In this document: positions 22,442 to 33,729 of the stretch, piece by piece | Numbering within the stretch: position 1 is the stretch's first letter | How the letters are laid out: every line of letters starts with the position of its first letter | Assembly: GCA_027257055.1 (NCBI GenBank) | Contig: JAPVLO010000520.1 | Span: 1-64,000 of the forward strand | Source of the DNA: Cephalopachus bancanus | Lineage: Eukaryota > Chordata > Mammalia > Primates > Tarsiidae | DNA: 64,000 nucleotides | Direction of reading: 5' to 3' | Position numbers and translations under genes: made by a program | The notes under the pieces: generated by a model | What the model saw: only the letters and a program-made list of their open reading frames with translations | Database searches by the model: none | Told to the model about the DNA's origin: nothing

Positions 22442-22751
22442 TAGCTGGGCATGGTGGCTCATGCCTGTAATCCCAGAATTTAGGAAGGCTGAGCCATGGA
22501 GACTGCTTGAGCCCAGGAGTTCAAGACCAGCCTCGGCAACATAGAAAGACTTTGTCTCTACAAAAAAATTTTAAAAATAGCTGGGTGTGGTGGCATGTGC
22601 CTGTAGTTCCAGTTACTCGGAAGTCTAAGGTGGAAGGACTGCCTGGGCCCAGGAGGCCAAGGCTGTGGTGAGTAATGATCTCATACTACTGTACTCCAGC
22701 CTGGGTGACAGTGAGATCCTGACTCAAAAAACAAAACAAAACAAAAAAAAC
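22442..22751 (+). repeat. AluJ-like dimer
   Basis: 'tagctgggcatggtggctc' to 'actcaaaaaacaaaacaaaac', with imperfect 'acaag' flanks. It lies inside the L1M 3' end. Confidence 0.9.
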
Positions 22752-23388
22752 GACAAGAAGAATTGGCAAGGATATGGAGAGATTGAAACCCTCACACACT
22801 ACTGGTCAGAATGTAAATGGGGCAGTTCCTCAAAAGATTAAAATAATTACCACATGACCCAGCAATTCTACTCCTAGGGAACTACTCAAAGAAATGAAAA
22901 CATATGTTCACACAAAAACTTACAGAAGAATGTTCACAGCTGCATTATCATAAGAGCTGAAAAATGGAAACAACTCAAATGTCCATCAACTGAAGAGTCG
23001 ATAAATTAGGTCTATCCATATGCACACAATGAAATATTATTTCCTTGTATGACCATAAAAAGGCATGAAGTACTGATACATGCTACAACATGGACAAACC
23101 TTGCAAATATTATACTAAGTAAAAGATGCCACATGCTAAGAACAAATATTATATGACTCAATTTATATGAAATGTCCAAAAAAGGGGCAAATCTATACAG
23201 ACAGAAAGTATGATGAGGGATTGCCTAGACCGAGATGGGATGGGGTAGGAACAGGAAGTAACTGTGAGAGGTACAGAGTTTCTTTTTGAGATGATGAAAA
23301 TATTCTGGAATTAGATAGTGGTGATGGCTACACAAGTCTAAGAACATACCAAAACCCACAGATCTGTACACTTTAAATGGGTGAGTTG

Positions 23389-23508
23389 GCTGGTGTGGTG
23401 GCATGCACCTGTCAGTTCCATCTACTCGAAGGCCAAGGTGGGAAGAGTTCAAGAAACCCAGTTATAGGCCAGCCTGGGCAACATAGCAAGACCATGTCTC
23501 TTAAAAAA
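23389..23508 (+). repeat. Alu right-monomer fragment
   Basis: 'ggctggtgtggtggcatgc' to 'catgtctcttaaaaaa', flanked by 'gggtgagttg' and 'agagtgaattg'. It is a single arm only. Confidence 0.8.
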
Positions 23509-23592
23509 GAGTGAATTGTATATAAATTATATCTCAATAGGCTGTTATTTAAAAAATAACATACCTTGGAGATCTTTCATTATCAGTACATA

Positions 23593-24671
<1,079 letters not shown>

Positions 24672-25187
24672 TTTTTTTTAATAGCAGCATGGTGTTCCAT
24701 TGTTTGGATGTAGCATATATATATTGATTTGGCCAGTTCCCTATTGATGAACTTTTACGATATTTTATCTTTTGCTGTTAAAATATTGCAAGAGATAACT
24801 TTTTATATATTTCATTTTACATGTGTACAAGTATATCTGTAGGATGAAGCCTCAGGAATAGAATTACCAGGTCAAATGGTATATGTATGTATATATATAT
24901 ATATTTGTAATTTTACTCTATATTGCTAATTTGCCTCCATAAGGATAGTACTAAATTTACATAGGATTAGTAATTAACTTACACTAGTAATTTTTTAGAA
25001 TTCACATTTCCCCCACATTACCAAGAGTATGTTATCAAACTGTTATACTTTTGCCAATCTGAGATGTAAAAAGTGTCTCAGGGTACTTCTAATTTGCATT
25101 TCCTTTATTATGGAAGAGAGAGCATCCTCTCATGGTTCATAAATACATTTATAATATTTCCTTTTCATATACTCTGCTAGTTTTTCT

Positions 25188-25486
25188 TTTTCTTTTTTTG
25201 TTTTTTGTTTTTGAGTTGGAGTCTCACTCTGTCGCCCAGACTGGAGTGCAGTGGCTGCTCCCGGCCACCGCAGCCTCGACCTGCTGGGCTCCGGCGATCC
25301 TTCCGCCTCAGCCTTCCGAGTAGCTGGAATTACAGGCATGCACTACCACGCCCGGCTGATTTTTTGATTTATTGTAGAGATGAGGTCTTGCTGCCCAGGC
25401 GGGTCTCGAACCCGCGGGCTCAGGCAATCCACTCACCTCAGCCTCCCAAAGGCGCGGGATTACAGGCTGAGCCACCGAGCCCGGCT
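25188..25486 (-). repeat. Alu, young divergent subfamily
   Basis: Antisense; 'gaggtcttgctgcccaggcg' shows the 5-nt deletion form, with 'aaaggcgcgggattacagg'. The 123-codon frame 25205-25576 across it is Alu-derived. Confidence 0.95.
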
Positions 25487-25860
25487 GTAGTTTCATTTCT
25501 TACATTTAGTTCTATAATACAACTTGAATTCATTTCTGTGTATAGTATAATGAAGGGAGAAGTTATTTTAATGTAATCAATTTTAACAACCTTTTATTAT
25601 ATGGCTTCTGAATTTTCACTGCCAGAAAGGGCTTCTGCACTCCAAGATTATAAAGACATTATATGATTCCCTAGGTTGTATTTATGGTTTCCCTGTTTTA
25701 CCTTTAAATCTTTGACCTGTTTGTAACTTATCCTGGTTTACAGTGTGCGATATGGACTCAACTTTTATTTTTTTTCACCATGGCTATACAGTTGTCTACA
25801 ATTGTTTATTGAATAGTCCATCTCTGGTTTCAGATGCCATCTTTATCATACATTAAAAAA

Positions 25861-26150
25861 CTTTTTTTTTTTTTTTTGACTTGGAGTCTCACTCTGTCGC
25901 CCAGACTGGAGTGCAGTGGCCACTCCCGGCCACTGCAGCCTCGCCTGCTGGGCTCCGAAAATCCTTCCGCCTCAGCCTTCCAAGTAGCCGGAACTACAGG
26001 CATGCACTACTATGCCCGGTTGATTTTTTGATTTATTGTAGAGATGAGGTCTCACTGCCCAGGCGGGTCTTGAACCCGCGGGCTCAGGCAATCCACTCAC
26101 CTCAGCCTCCCAAAGGCGTGGGATTACAGGCTGAGCCACCGAGCCCGGCT
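25861..26150 (-). repeat. Alu, young divergent subfamily, with TSD
   Basis: Antisense; 'gaggtctcactgcccaggcg' and 'aaaggcgtgggattacagg'. The flanks 'ttaaaaaactttttt' are duplicated (25854 and 26150). Confidence 0.95.
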
Positions 26151-26350
26151 TAAAAAACTTTTTAAAAAGTATAATAAAAATAAAGGACAGATGGAAGAGT
26201 ATGCAAAAACAGACAAGGAAATAAGAATGTGAAAACATCTGGATTTGATGCTTTTGAGTGGGAGAAGCTCTTTGACAACTTAATTTTTTTCCATGGTTCC
26301 TGGTCTATTTAGGTTTATTAGATCTTCTGGAATTAACATAAGCTATTTGC

Positions 26351-26820
26351 ATTTTCCCAGAAAAATCACCCATTTCATCTAGATTTTCAAATGTATTTGG
26401 AGGGAGCTGTACAAAGTATTTTCTTATAATTTAAACAAATTTTCATATTTGTTATGTACTTTTCCCCATTTAAGACTTGATATTTTTGTAGCTTGCTCCT
26501 TTATATTCTTGATTAGGTTTGTTTATCTTTTTTCTTCCAATAGCACATTCTTTTTTACTTGTTAGGTCTATGGGTCTTTCATTTTGTAAGTCATTAACTT
26601 ATAATGTTTTTCTCATTATTGACTTCTTCCTTCAGTTTCCTGTGTTTATTGTTCTTTTTCTAGCCCGTTGACTTGAAAGCTCAATTCATTTAGTTTTTAT
26701 ATTGACAAATAATAATCATATATATTTACTTTTAATTCTCACTTACATCACTTAGGTATATCATCTGTACTGTATACATGCCTATGTTGTTCAAATGTTA
26801 CAAAGAAATTATATCACTTA

Positions 26821-26822
<2 letters not shown>
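26351..26822 (-). repeat. L1-like AT-rich antisense sequence
   Basis: Words such as 'ttttcccagaaaaatcaccc' and 'tctattcttgattaggttt'-like text suggest continuing antisense L1. It is divergent and no exon is seen. Confidence 0.45.
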
Positions 26823-26865
<43 letters not shown>

Positions 26866-26893
26866 CAGAGAGACAGAGAGAGAAAGAGAGAAA
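26822..26893 (+). repeat. (GA)n microsatellite
   Basis: A 'gagaga' run interrupted by three 'gacaga' units, about 70 bp. Confidence 0.95.
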
Positions 26894-27094
26894 ATTACAT
26901 ATAGAAAACATTTCAAAATCAAAAGAGCTGACCAGGGCCAAAACTAGAGTAAAGTGAGAGGTACTCACATTGGGTGCAAAATTTAATAGGATGTCAAAAA
27001 CCTCAGTAAACAAGACAAATAATATGTTGATGCAAAATTTTTGAAAACTGCAGTCTTTAGGCTAGTCGTCTGCTTTGATAAATAAAATTTCATC

Positions 27095-27376
27095 AGCTGT
27101 GGCTCATGCCTGTAATCCCAACATTTTGGGAAGCCAAGGTGGGAGGATCTCTTGAGTCCAGGAGTTCAAGACCAGCCTGGGCAACAAAAGGAGACCTCAT
27201 CTCTACCAAAAATAGAAACAAATTAACCATGTATGGTGATGCGTGCCTGTAGTTCCAACTGCTTGGGAGGCTGAGGCAGGAGGACTGATTGAGCCCAGGA
27301 GTTCAAGGTTGTGGTGAGCTATGAGCCTGCCACTGTACTCCAGCCTGGACAACAGAGTGAAACCCTGTCTCAATCA
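27095..27376 (+). repeat. AluJ-like dimer
   Basis: 'gctgtggctcatgcctgtaa' to 'accctgtctcaatcaatcg'. Old and divergent, with an ATCA-rich tail. Confidence 0.88.
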
Positions 27377-27746
27377 ATCGATCAATAAAATTTTACTGAA
27401 ACCAAAGCCAGAATATAGGGTAAAGCAGTGATGCAGGGGCAGATCTCACCTTTAAAATAATTTTAAAAATATTTTGTTTATTGCGAATTTTGAAGATTTT
27501 TATTTTTAAAAATATTGCCTTAAGAATGTATCTCGGTTGCTGAGATTTCTGGCACCCTATTAAGTTTTGCACCTGAACTGAGTACCTGATTTGCCTTACC
27601 CTAGACCTGGCCCTATAATTGACTGTTAAAGGTGGTATATATTTTTGTTTGTTTACACTTCTTTGCAGCTTCCAAATTGTGCATAACGAACATGGATTAC
27701 TTTGAAAATCAGAAAAAAATAATTTAAAAAAGAAATTAAGACTCAC

Positions 27747-27838
27747 TCAATGATGTTCCTTGTGGTTTCACCATGGAGCTTGCAGAAAATAAAAACTAGT
27801 GTGTGGATGGCCCTGCAGTTTCAAATGGTTTGAACCAT
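27747..27838 (-). pseudogene. TRMT2B: TRMT2B coding exon 11, stop codon
   Basis: The length of 92 nt equals the expected human length. The reading MVQTI-stop-NCRAIHTLVFIFCKLHGETTRNIIE matches human VIQAIRNFRAIHTLV... word by word. The stop TGA (27821-27823) replaces the Arg CGA codon. The acceptor 'attacaag' and donor GTGAGT remain. The FxFCK stretch corresponds to the conserved Cys-containing motif of TrmA-type enzymes. Confidence 0.95.
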
Positions 27839-27903
27839 CTTGTAATCTGATCAAAAAAACACCTTGCTACTAATATAATTAAACCATCATGGACCCAATT
27901 TTC

Positions 27904-29100
27904 TTTTTTATTTCTTTCATAATTGAGTTTATTGGTTGTGTTGAGGATCAGTACACAGACATTTCAATTTGTACACAGTTCTTAACATACGTACCAAAAA
28001 TCGAAAAAGCCATGTATTGTTATTTTTAAAAAGTTATTCCAGTGACTTTCCAGCTTAAAATTTGGAGGTAAATTTTCCTTAAGAGGATATCAAGTACCAG
28101 TATCTTCAAATGTTGATAAGCTGCTACATACATTCCACCAATTCACAATTTATCATATACATAACATACTCAATTTTTCAATCTTTCACAACACATTAAC
28201 AAAGTTATCAGGAAAACAAGACTACCACGACCAAAGATGTTACAGAGTGCACACAATTCTGATAGGGAGAGCCATGATCAAGGAGTGGTTTTCTTTAGGA
28301 AACAATTCTACTAAAAAACAACATGGGAATAGAAGTAATTTTAAATGTTCAAGACATTAAATGCAGGACTGTGATCCATATTGCCACTTAGTATACTTTG
28401 CATTATAGGATATAAAAACTAACCCCCAATCTATGGAATGTTAAGCTGATACCCAAGACAGTCAAAGCCTCCTGTAATTCAATATCCCATACTATTTTCT
28501 GGTTGTACCAAAAAATAAACAACCAGCAAATGATTTCACCTCTTTAAAAAAAGCATTTACACTTAAAAAAATGGGATGAGATGGGATTCCCTGCTTCTTA
28601 AAAATGTTTCTAGAGCTACTAAAAAACTTGCATTTACAAAATAGTTGATAAAAATATTCCTCTGGATTGTACAAGAAGGGAGACAGGGACCACTGATAAG
28701 ACATGGGATATGATATTATTCAGGCTTGGCTTCTTTCTCTCCTGCTTCAACAGAGGCTGGATTCTCCTCGGTTTTAGTTTCTCCATTTTCTGCAGAACTC
28801 TTCTTTAGTTTCTTGGTTAGCCACTTCAGCCTGCTTTCCTTCGCTCCCCTTTTCCCTTTTGCTTGCACTTTTTTGTCTGAAGATTTATCCTTTCCCGCCG
28901 CCTTTTTTGGCTTTGCTTCCACTTTTGCAGGAGCAGGTTTAGCCGACAACCGTGCTGATCTCCTCTTGGGCTCCTCCTTCGTCGCCCCCTCGGTGGAGCT
29001 GACCTTCCTCTTGGGCATCTTGGCGGTGGGCAGGGTGCGGACCGGGTGCCTACAGGCAGTTGCATGGAGAGACTTCGCGAAGATGGGCTGCTGGACCACT
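27904..29100 (-). pseudogene. HMGN1: HMGN1 retrocopy with long 3' UTR
   Basis: This is an intronless HMGN1 (nucleosome-binding HMG protein) mRNA copy lying in a TRMT2B intron on the same strand. The start codon is at 29016-29018. The open frame 28716-29018 has 100 codons. MPKRKVSS, EPKRRSARLSAKP and KVEAKPKKAA (nucleosome-binding domain) and the acidic SAENGETKTEE and EAGEKEAKP end are kept. A −1 and a −2 indel bracket a segment of about 14 codons read in the wrong frame (ESRLKWLTKKLKK), and together they restore the frame. The 3' UTR runs to an AATAAA and poly(A) at 27.90 kb. Near-identical 'accc(t)caattttc' flanks lie at 27893 and 29101. Whether it is expressed is unknown. Confidence 0.93.
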
Positions 29101-29163
29101 ACCCTCAATTTTCACAAACTCCCAACTGACTAGAACCCAGGATTGGTTAAGAAGAGAAGAGGG

Positions 29164-29463
29164 GGCTGGGCACAGTGGCTTATGCCTGTGATCCCAGCAC
29201 TTTGGGGGGCTAAGGCACAAGGATCACTTGAGACAGGCATTTGAGACCAGCCTGGGGAACACAGTGAGACCCCTTCTCTACAAAACTTTTTTAAAAATTA
29301 GAGATGTGGTGGCCAGTGCCTATAGTCCTAGCTACTCAGGAGGCTGAGGCAGGAGGATCAGCAGAGCCCAGGAGGTCCAGGCTTCGGTAAGCTGTGATCA
29401 TGCCACTACACTCCAGCCTGGGTGACAGAGCAAGATCTTGTCTCAAAACATTCAAAAAAAAAA
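29164..29463 (+). repeat. AluJ-like dimer
   Basis: 'ggctgggcacagtggcttat' to 'cttgtctcaaaacattc', an ordinary old Alu 145 bp upstream of the HMGN1 retrocopy start. Confidence 0.9.
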
Positions 29464-29579
29464 GGAATAGAGGAGAAGCAGGTTCAGGGCCAGCCCACTG
29501 GGAGCACCCTTAGCATGGTGTAGGAATGAAGAACCAAAGCTGGTGGATTTCATTGGGAACATTCAACTAGCTATTCATC

Positions 29580-29706
29580 CTTATGCAGTCCAGCAGGGAC
29601 TAGGTTCACCACAGCAATGATTAACTGCCCATCTCTCTTTGAAGTTAGCAGCCATGGCAAAATCTTCTCTGCTTGACCAGTGTGAAATTCACAGTGGAAG
29701 AGAGGC
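29580..29706 (-). pseudogene. TRMT2B: TRMT2B coding exon 10, frameshift and lost donor
   Basis: Words CEFHTGQAEKILP, GQLIIAVVNLV and PAGLH match TRMT2B. The exon is 127 nt against 128 expected: +2 nt near the acceptor (no acceptor keeps phase with exon 9) and −3 nt (the Tyr of LHYK). The donor reads AAG|GATGAA, so the invariant GT is GA. The VNPARAG region corresponds to the DPPR-like motif of the family. Confidence 0.92.
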
Positions 29707-30095
29707 CTACATAACTCAAGCCTAGCAGTAGAGGGACGTTTCACCTTTACAGAAATAGACAGGAGCAAGGGCTCTACCATCTTCCCTTTGGATCTAGCAT
29801 ACCTCCAAATAACAATGACAGAAAAACTTTTTGACCTGCTTCATTTTTTCCAAAGTACCTTCCCTTGGAATATATCAGTAAGCCTTTCAGCTTGAGTGAC
29901 TGGTGTTATTTTACAAGTTAACGACTCACATGGCATGTAAGTACCTATACCAAGAAGAAAACCTTGACTTTTACTCAAGTGCTCTTTCTGCTATATCAGA
30001 TGTTTTCACAGTGCCTCAGGAGCAGTCTAGAGGTGGGGTAGTGGGGACAAAATGACATGTTTTCTATATTGCAGTTGGCATAAGAGTTTGAAGAA

Positions 30096-30389
30096 GGCTG
30101 GGCGTGGTGGCTCAAGCCTGCAATCCCAGCACTTTGTGAGGCCGAGGTGAGGGGATTGCCTGAGCCCATGGGCTTGAGAACAGTCTGGGCAACTTGGCGA
30201 GACCTCATCTCTACAATAAATAAAAAAATCAGCTGGGCATGGTTGCGTGCGCCTGTAGTTCCAGCTACTTGGAAGGCTGAGGCGGAAGGATTACCGGAGC
30301 CCAGCAGGTCAACACTGGGGTGGCCGTGAGCATGCCACTGCACTATAGCCTGGACAATAGACTGAGACTCCAACTCAAAAAAAAAAAAG
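30096..30389 (+). repeat. Alu, divergent lineage (older form), with TSD
   Basis: 'ggctgggcgtggtggctcaa', linker 'caataaataaaaaaatc', right arm 'ggccgtgagcatgccactgc'. The duplicate 'aagagtttgaagaa' is on both flanks. Confidence 0.93.
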
Positions 30390-30752
30390 AGTTTGAAGAA
30401 AAGATTTTATTGCTGAAAATATTGGTTTGAAACCTATAGTATTATGCTAGGCTACCTCATGAGTCCAATGTCAGGAAGGCTCTTCTTCTATTCTATCTAA
30501 AGTTTTCCGACTCCCCTTCTTATCAGCTAGACTTGTTCCTTCCCTGGGGCTTCTCTTCTGGATGGGGGGGGGTAAGATTAGGTATTGAGATCTTTTCCAG
30601 AAAACCATCCAGGTCCAACTCTGACTACTCTAGAACCCTCTTTCTTCCTCCCTGTGGTTGTGGATACAGTATTTGCCCTTTCCCACAAACCCTTTCCATA
30701 ACCCAGAAACAACTGCATCCCTTATTTTCTCCCCAGACTATAAGCTGTGTAC

Positions 30753-30854
30753 CATTGAATGCTGCAGTCCACCTGACATCCTCTACTGCCTGCTTCACCA
30801 ACTCAATCCCAAGGGTCTGGGATGTATGCTGAGCCAGAGAAAGGCTGATCACAC
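30753..30854 (-). pseudogene. TRMT2B: TRMT2B coding exon 9, intact frame
   Basis: 102 nt, equal to the human length. The reading VISLSLAQHTSQTLGIEL, VKQAVEDVRWTAAFN is open. The acceptor 'tttcctag' and donor GTACAC are present. This exon follows the SAM-binding motif and helps form the methyltransferase fold. Confidence 0.95.
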
Positions 30855-31014
30855 CTAGGAAAGTAAGAGAGAATAAGAGGAGGGTGTTTTAGAGTTTTAA
30901 ACCAACAAAATTATGCCTGCATCACAATCACTACTGCTCCCCACTCATGCTTGCAAGCTTCAAGGGCCCTGAGAGCTAAGCAGCACGAAGATTCTGCCCT
31001 GGGCTGCCACTTGC

Positions 31015-31224
31015 CAGTTCCACAGCAGATATCAAGGAGAATCAGAGTTCACTCCACTCAGCTCCCTCACAGTCCAATACAGCATCTCTGCACCAGTAGT
31101 GTTAATCTGGAAAAAGGCATCTGGAGAGATGCGGATCTTCAAACCCAGGAGATCCTCAAAGATATGGGGTTCCCCAAATAGGAGATGATAAGGGGACTGC
31201 TGATGGCTGCAACGGGTCATGGTG
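31015..31224 (-). pseudogene. TRMT2B: TRMT2B coding exon 8, 5-nt deletion in the SAM motif region
   Basis: The acceptor 'cttttccag' is good. The reading TMTRCSHQQSPYHLLFGEP, LKIRISPDAFFQIN and GAEMLY is open up to NSDSP, then TGA (31032-31034). 5 nt are missing from the SILLD codons (210 nt against 215), so the following DICCGTG motif I, which binds S-adenosylmethionine, is out of frame. The donor is GCAAGT, a rare but usable GC type that may be ancestral. Confidence 0.95.
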
Positions 31225-31561
31225 CTGGAAAAGAATAAAAGAAGAAAGCATCTTGGAATGGCAGACCATTCCATCTTTAGTGGTTGGTTGAAAGGAAAGG
31301 TGCCATTATCTCAACTAGGAGACACAGCTTCCTTGCCATGGTCCTGTGAGCTCTGCAGGAATTTCCCTCTCAGGGGATGGAAGCTCATGCAGACACTCTC
31401 TCATCTACATTCTGGCCTGGGTTCCAAGACCTGGCTGGTATATAAGGGCCAGAACCACTTAGTCCAGATCTTCCACTATCAATCAGCAGCCCTGCCTCAG
31501 CAATTCACAAACTAAGACTCTGGCAAACCTTCAGCCTTCTACTTGCTGTTTGGCTGTTTAT

Positions 31562-31647
31562 CTTTCCTGGAAGTAAAGTGAGGTCAAGTCACAAGGGCCT
31601 TTGATGAAAAATTCCTTTACAGTCTCCTTCTGAACACAGAGCTCCTC
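31562..31647 (-). pseudogene. TRMT2B: TRMT2B coding exon 7, lost donor
   Basis: The reading EELCVQKETVKEFFIKGP, then CDLTSLYFQE. It is 86 nt against 95 expected, an in-frame loss of three codons (the GAA of GPGAACG). The donor position reads GAAAG|ATAAAC, so the GT is AT. The acceptor 'ctaggcag' is kept. Confidence 0.93.
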
Positions 31648-31990
31648 CTGCCTAGACCACAAAGTCAGTAGTCACACAGACTCATCTCTGACAAATTTTC
31701 TCTCCAAGTAATCGGCCCTGCAGTATTCAGACAAGAAAACACATTTCTACATTTCCCTGATCCTATTATAAATAACATTTAACATAAAGCAATGTTCTTT
31801 AAGCCAAAAATAAAAAACATACTATTTTCACATCTCAGTAGAGGCACTCCTTTGCTTATCGGCTTTTGACAAATCCTGTACTATAGAATTGGCACTTTCT
31901 CTAGTTTCAACCTCTAATAATTCTATAAAGTGTGAAAGTTATTCTTGTTGTAAACAAGGAGCTAAACTAAGTTTCTATCCCTCACAAAGA
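31648..31990. other. TRMT2B: Intronic sequence, nothing recognised
   Basis: Intron between exons 6 and 7. No repeat was identified up to the small retroposed tail at 32005. Confidence 0.35.
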
Positions 31991-32004
31991 GGCAATAACC
32001 TTTC

Positions 32005-32077
32005 TTTTTTTTAAGACCAGTATTTATTGAAAGGACAGAAAACCTCCCACAGTGGGAGGGATCCAAGGGGGTTGCCC
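32005..32077 (-). mobile_element. Short retroposed mRNA 3' end with TSD
   Basis: On the minus strand the 73-bp insert ends 'tttcaataaatactggtctt' followed by A8, i.e. AATAAA about 14 nt before a poly(A) tail. It contains a hairpin CCTCCCAC-(1 nt)-GTGGGAGG. A perfect 14-bp duplication 'ggcaataacctttc' flanks it (31991-32004, 32078-32091). It is a strongly 5'-truncated retrocopy of an mRNA I could not name. Confidence 0.85.
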
Positions 32078-32187
32078 GGCAATAACCTTTCAATTTACTT
32101 TATACTTCTCCACCAGGCATTCCAACCACCCACCCAAACACCACTTCAGAAGACATGAATCCTAGGAGAAAAGAAAGAGGGGGCACA

Positions 32188-32488
32188 GGCAGGGCTCAGT
32201 GGCTCTGCTTGTAATCCCAGTACTTTGGGAGGCCGAGGCAAATGGATTGCCTGAGCCCACGGGTTCGAGACCAGCCCAGGCAACTTGGCGAGACCTCGTA
32301 TCTACAATAAAATAAAAAATAGCCGGGTGTGGTAGCATGTGTCTGTAGTTCCGGCTACTCAGAAGGCTGAGATGGAAGGATCGCTGGAGCTCAGGTCAAC
32401 CCTGGGGTGGTCATGAGTGTGTGTCCCACTTCACTCCAGCCTGGGCAAAGGAGTGAGCCTTCAACTCAAAAAAAATAAATAAATAAAG
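32188..32488 (+). repeat. Alu, divergent lineage (older form)
   Basis: 'agggctcagtggctctgctt', 'caacttggcgagacctcg', linker 'caataaaataaaaaatagcc', and tail 'cttcaactcaaaaaaaataa'. Confidence 0.9.
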
Positions 32489-32572
32489 GTGGTGGGGGGG
32501 GGCACAGAAGAAAATTAGCATGGTAGCTAAACACTTTTTTTTGAATTCAGAACATTTAAAAATTCTTATATC

Positions 32573-32857
32573 CGGCTGAACATAGTAGCTTACACCTATA
32601 ATCTCAGCACTTTGGGAGGCTAGGGCAGAAGGATTGCTTGAGCCCAGGAATTTGAGATCAGCCTGGGCAATATATAAGACCTCGTCTCTACAAAAAAAAA
32701 AAATTAGCTAGGTGCAGCGGTGCACTCCTACAGTCCCAGCTACTTGGAGCCTGAGGTGGAAGGATCGTCTAAGCCCAGGAGGTCAAGGCTGCAGTGAGCC
32801 GTGATGGTGCTACTGTGCTCCAGCCAGGGCAACACAGTGAGATCCCGACTTAAAATT
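32573..32857 (+). repeat. AluJ-like dimer
   Basis: 'ggctgaacatagtagctta' to 'cccgacttaaaatttt', an old ordinary dimer. Confidence 0.88.
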
Positions 32858-32939
32858 TTTTTTTTTATATATATCACTACAGAGAGCCGAAGCATGAGCT
32901 TGATACAAGGATATTTCACAATAAACCATGTAGGAACTA

Positions 32940-33125
32940 TAGAGCTAAAAATGCCAGACCAGGAATTAAAGGGCCTGAATTTAAATCCTACTTTGCTGTT
33001 TACTGGCTCTTTAACCTTGGGTATTTCTAAGCCTCCATTTGCTCATCTATAAAATGAGAGTGACAACACCTCTCCTCCTGCCTACTACACAAGTTGGGTA
33101 AAATGATCACATAAGTATAGAAATG
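32940..33125 (+). repeat. MIR SINE
   Basis: The MIR core order is seen: 'ctgaatttaaatcctactttg', 'accttgggtatttctaagcc', 'ctcatctataaaatgagag'. Confidence 0.75.
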
Positions 33126-33507
33126 TTTTATCATGGGAATATCTGAAAGCTTTAAATCCAGTGCAAATGCAAAGAATTATTTGGGTTATGAAATTCTGAC
33201 ATCCTAATCTCCACTCAACTGGCTTTTGGATTCAGAAGAGCACCTACTACTGTGGGCAAAATTCTTGTGAAAACACTTGGGAGTCATCACATGATAATTA
33301 ACTTGGTAACCTAGCCACACTGTCTGTAATTGGATTATGCCAGCTGTATGGTTAAATAGCATCCTTGCCATCTTCTCCTCCAAATCCCCAACTCCTCTCC
33401 TCAATCAACACAAATATTCTATGGATGTATAGTTTATGCTATCTGCCCTGAATCTTCCAAAAACCAATTACAGTAGTAGCTGCCCCTTATCATCCTGTGA
33501 AGCTCAC
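33126..33507. other. TRMT2B: Intronic sequence, nothing recognised
   Basis: Just downstream of exon 6. The 66-codon minus frame 33204-33404 shows no match to TRMT2B or any family I know. Confidence 0.3.
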
Positions 33508-33654
33508 TTGACTTAATTTCTGGGGATGGAAAGTGATAATAGCCATTGTGTCCCCTTGGCTATTGGTGTGGACTGTGAGCTCACACCAGTATCCACCTTC
33601 ATGAAACAGAAAGCAGGGCTCCACTGGAGACTGTCGAAGTAATACTTCATAGTA
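33508..33654 (-). pseudogene. TRMT2B: TRMT2B coding exon 6, intact frame
   Basis: 147 nt, 49 codons, fully open. Words YYEVLLRQSP, FHEGGYW, ELTVHTNSQGDTMAIITFHP and QKLSQ match human TRMT2B. The acceptor 'cttcctag' and donor GTGAGC are good. Substitutions at conserved Arg positions (Arg to Cys after YW, Arg to His before TNSQG) suggest relaxed selection. Confidence 0.95.
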
Positions 33655-33729
33655 CTAGGAAGAAAACAGTATTATTACATCAGCAAAACTAACAAATTCC
33701 AGAGCTGATTATTCATGCTAGGTGATTGT

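Larger units (their letters stand above)
21988..23560 (+). repeat. L1M 3' end interrupted by three Alus
   Basis: L1 ORF2 and 3' UTR text runs in order: 'aacccaattcaaaatggcaaa', 'catcattagccattggg', 'gagatattacttctcactc', 'cacatgacccagcaattct', 'gtccatcaactgaagag', 'atactaagtaaaagatgcc' and 'gtacactttaaatgggtgag'. Alus at 22205-22377, 22442-22751 and 23389-23508 are nested in it. Confidence 0.85.

Noticed and set aside
21988..23560. Possible CRISPR-like or phage feature
   Set aside because: The window is clearly mammalian. Repeats here are nested Alus in an L1 3' end.
25205..25576. 123-codon open frame, plus strand
   Set aside because: It is entirely antisense Alu coding in a CpG-rich young copy, with the usual LSPRLECSG words. 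Many similar frames in the window have the same origin.
28726..29133. 135-codon plus-strand frame opposite the HMGN1 copy
   Set aside because: It is the antisense shadow of a lysine/alanine/serine-rich coding sequence.
31009..31014. GC splice donor of TRMT2B exon 8 as a further lesion
   Set aside because: GCAAGT is a known functional minor donor class and may be ancestral, so it was not counted as damage.
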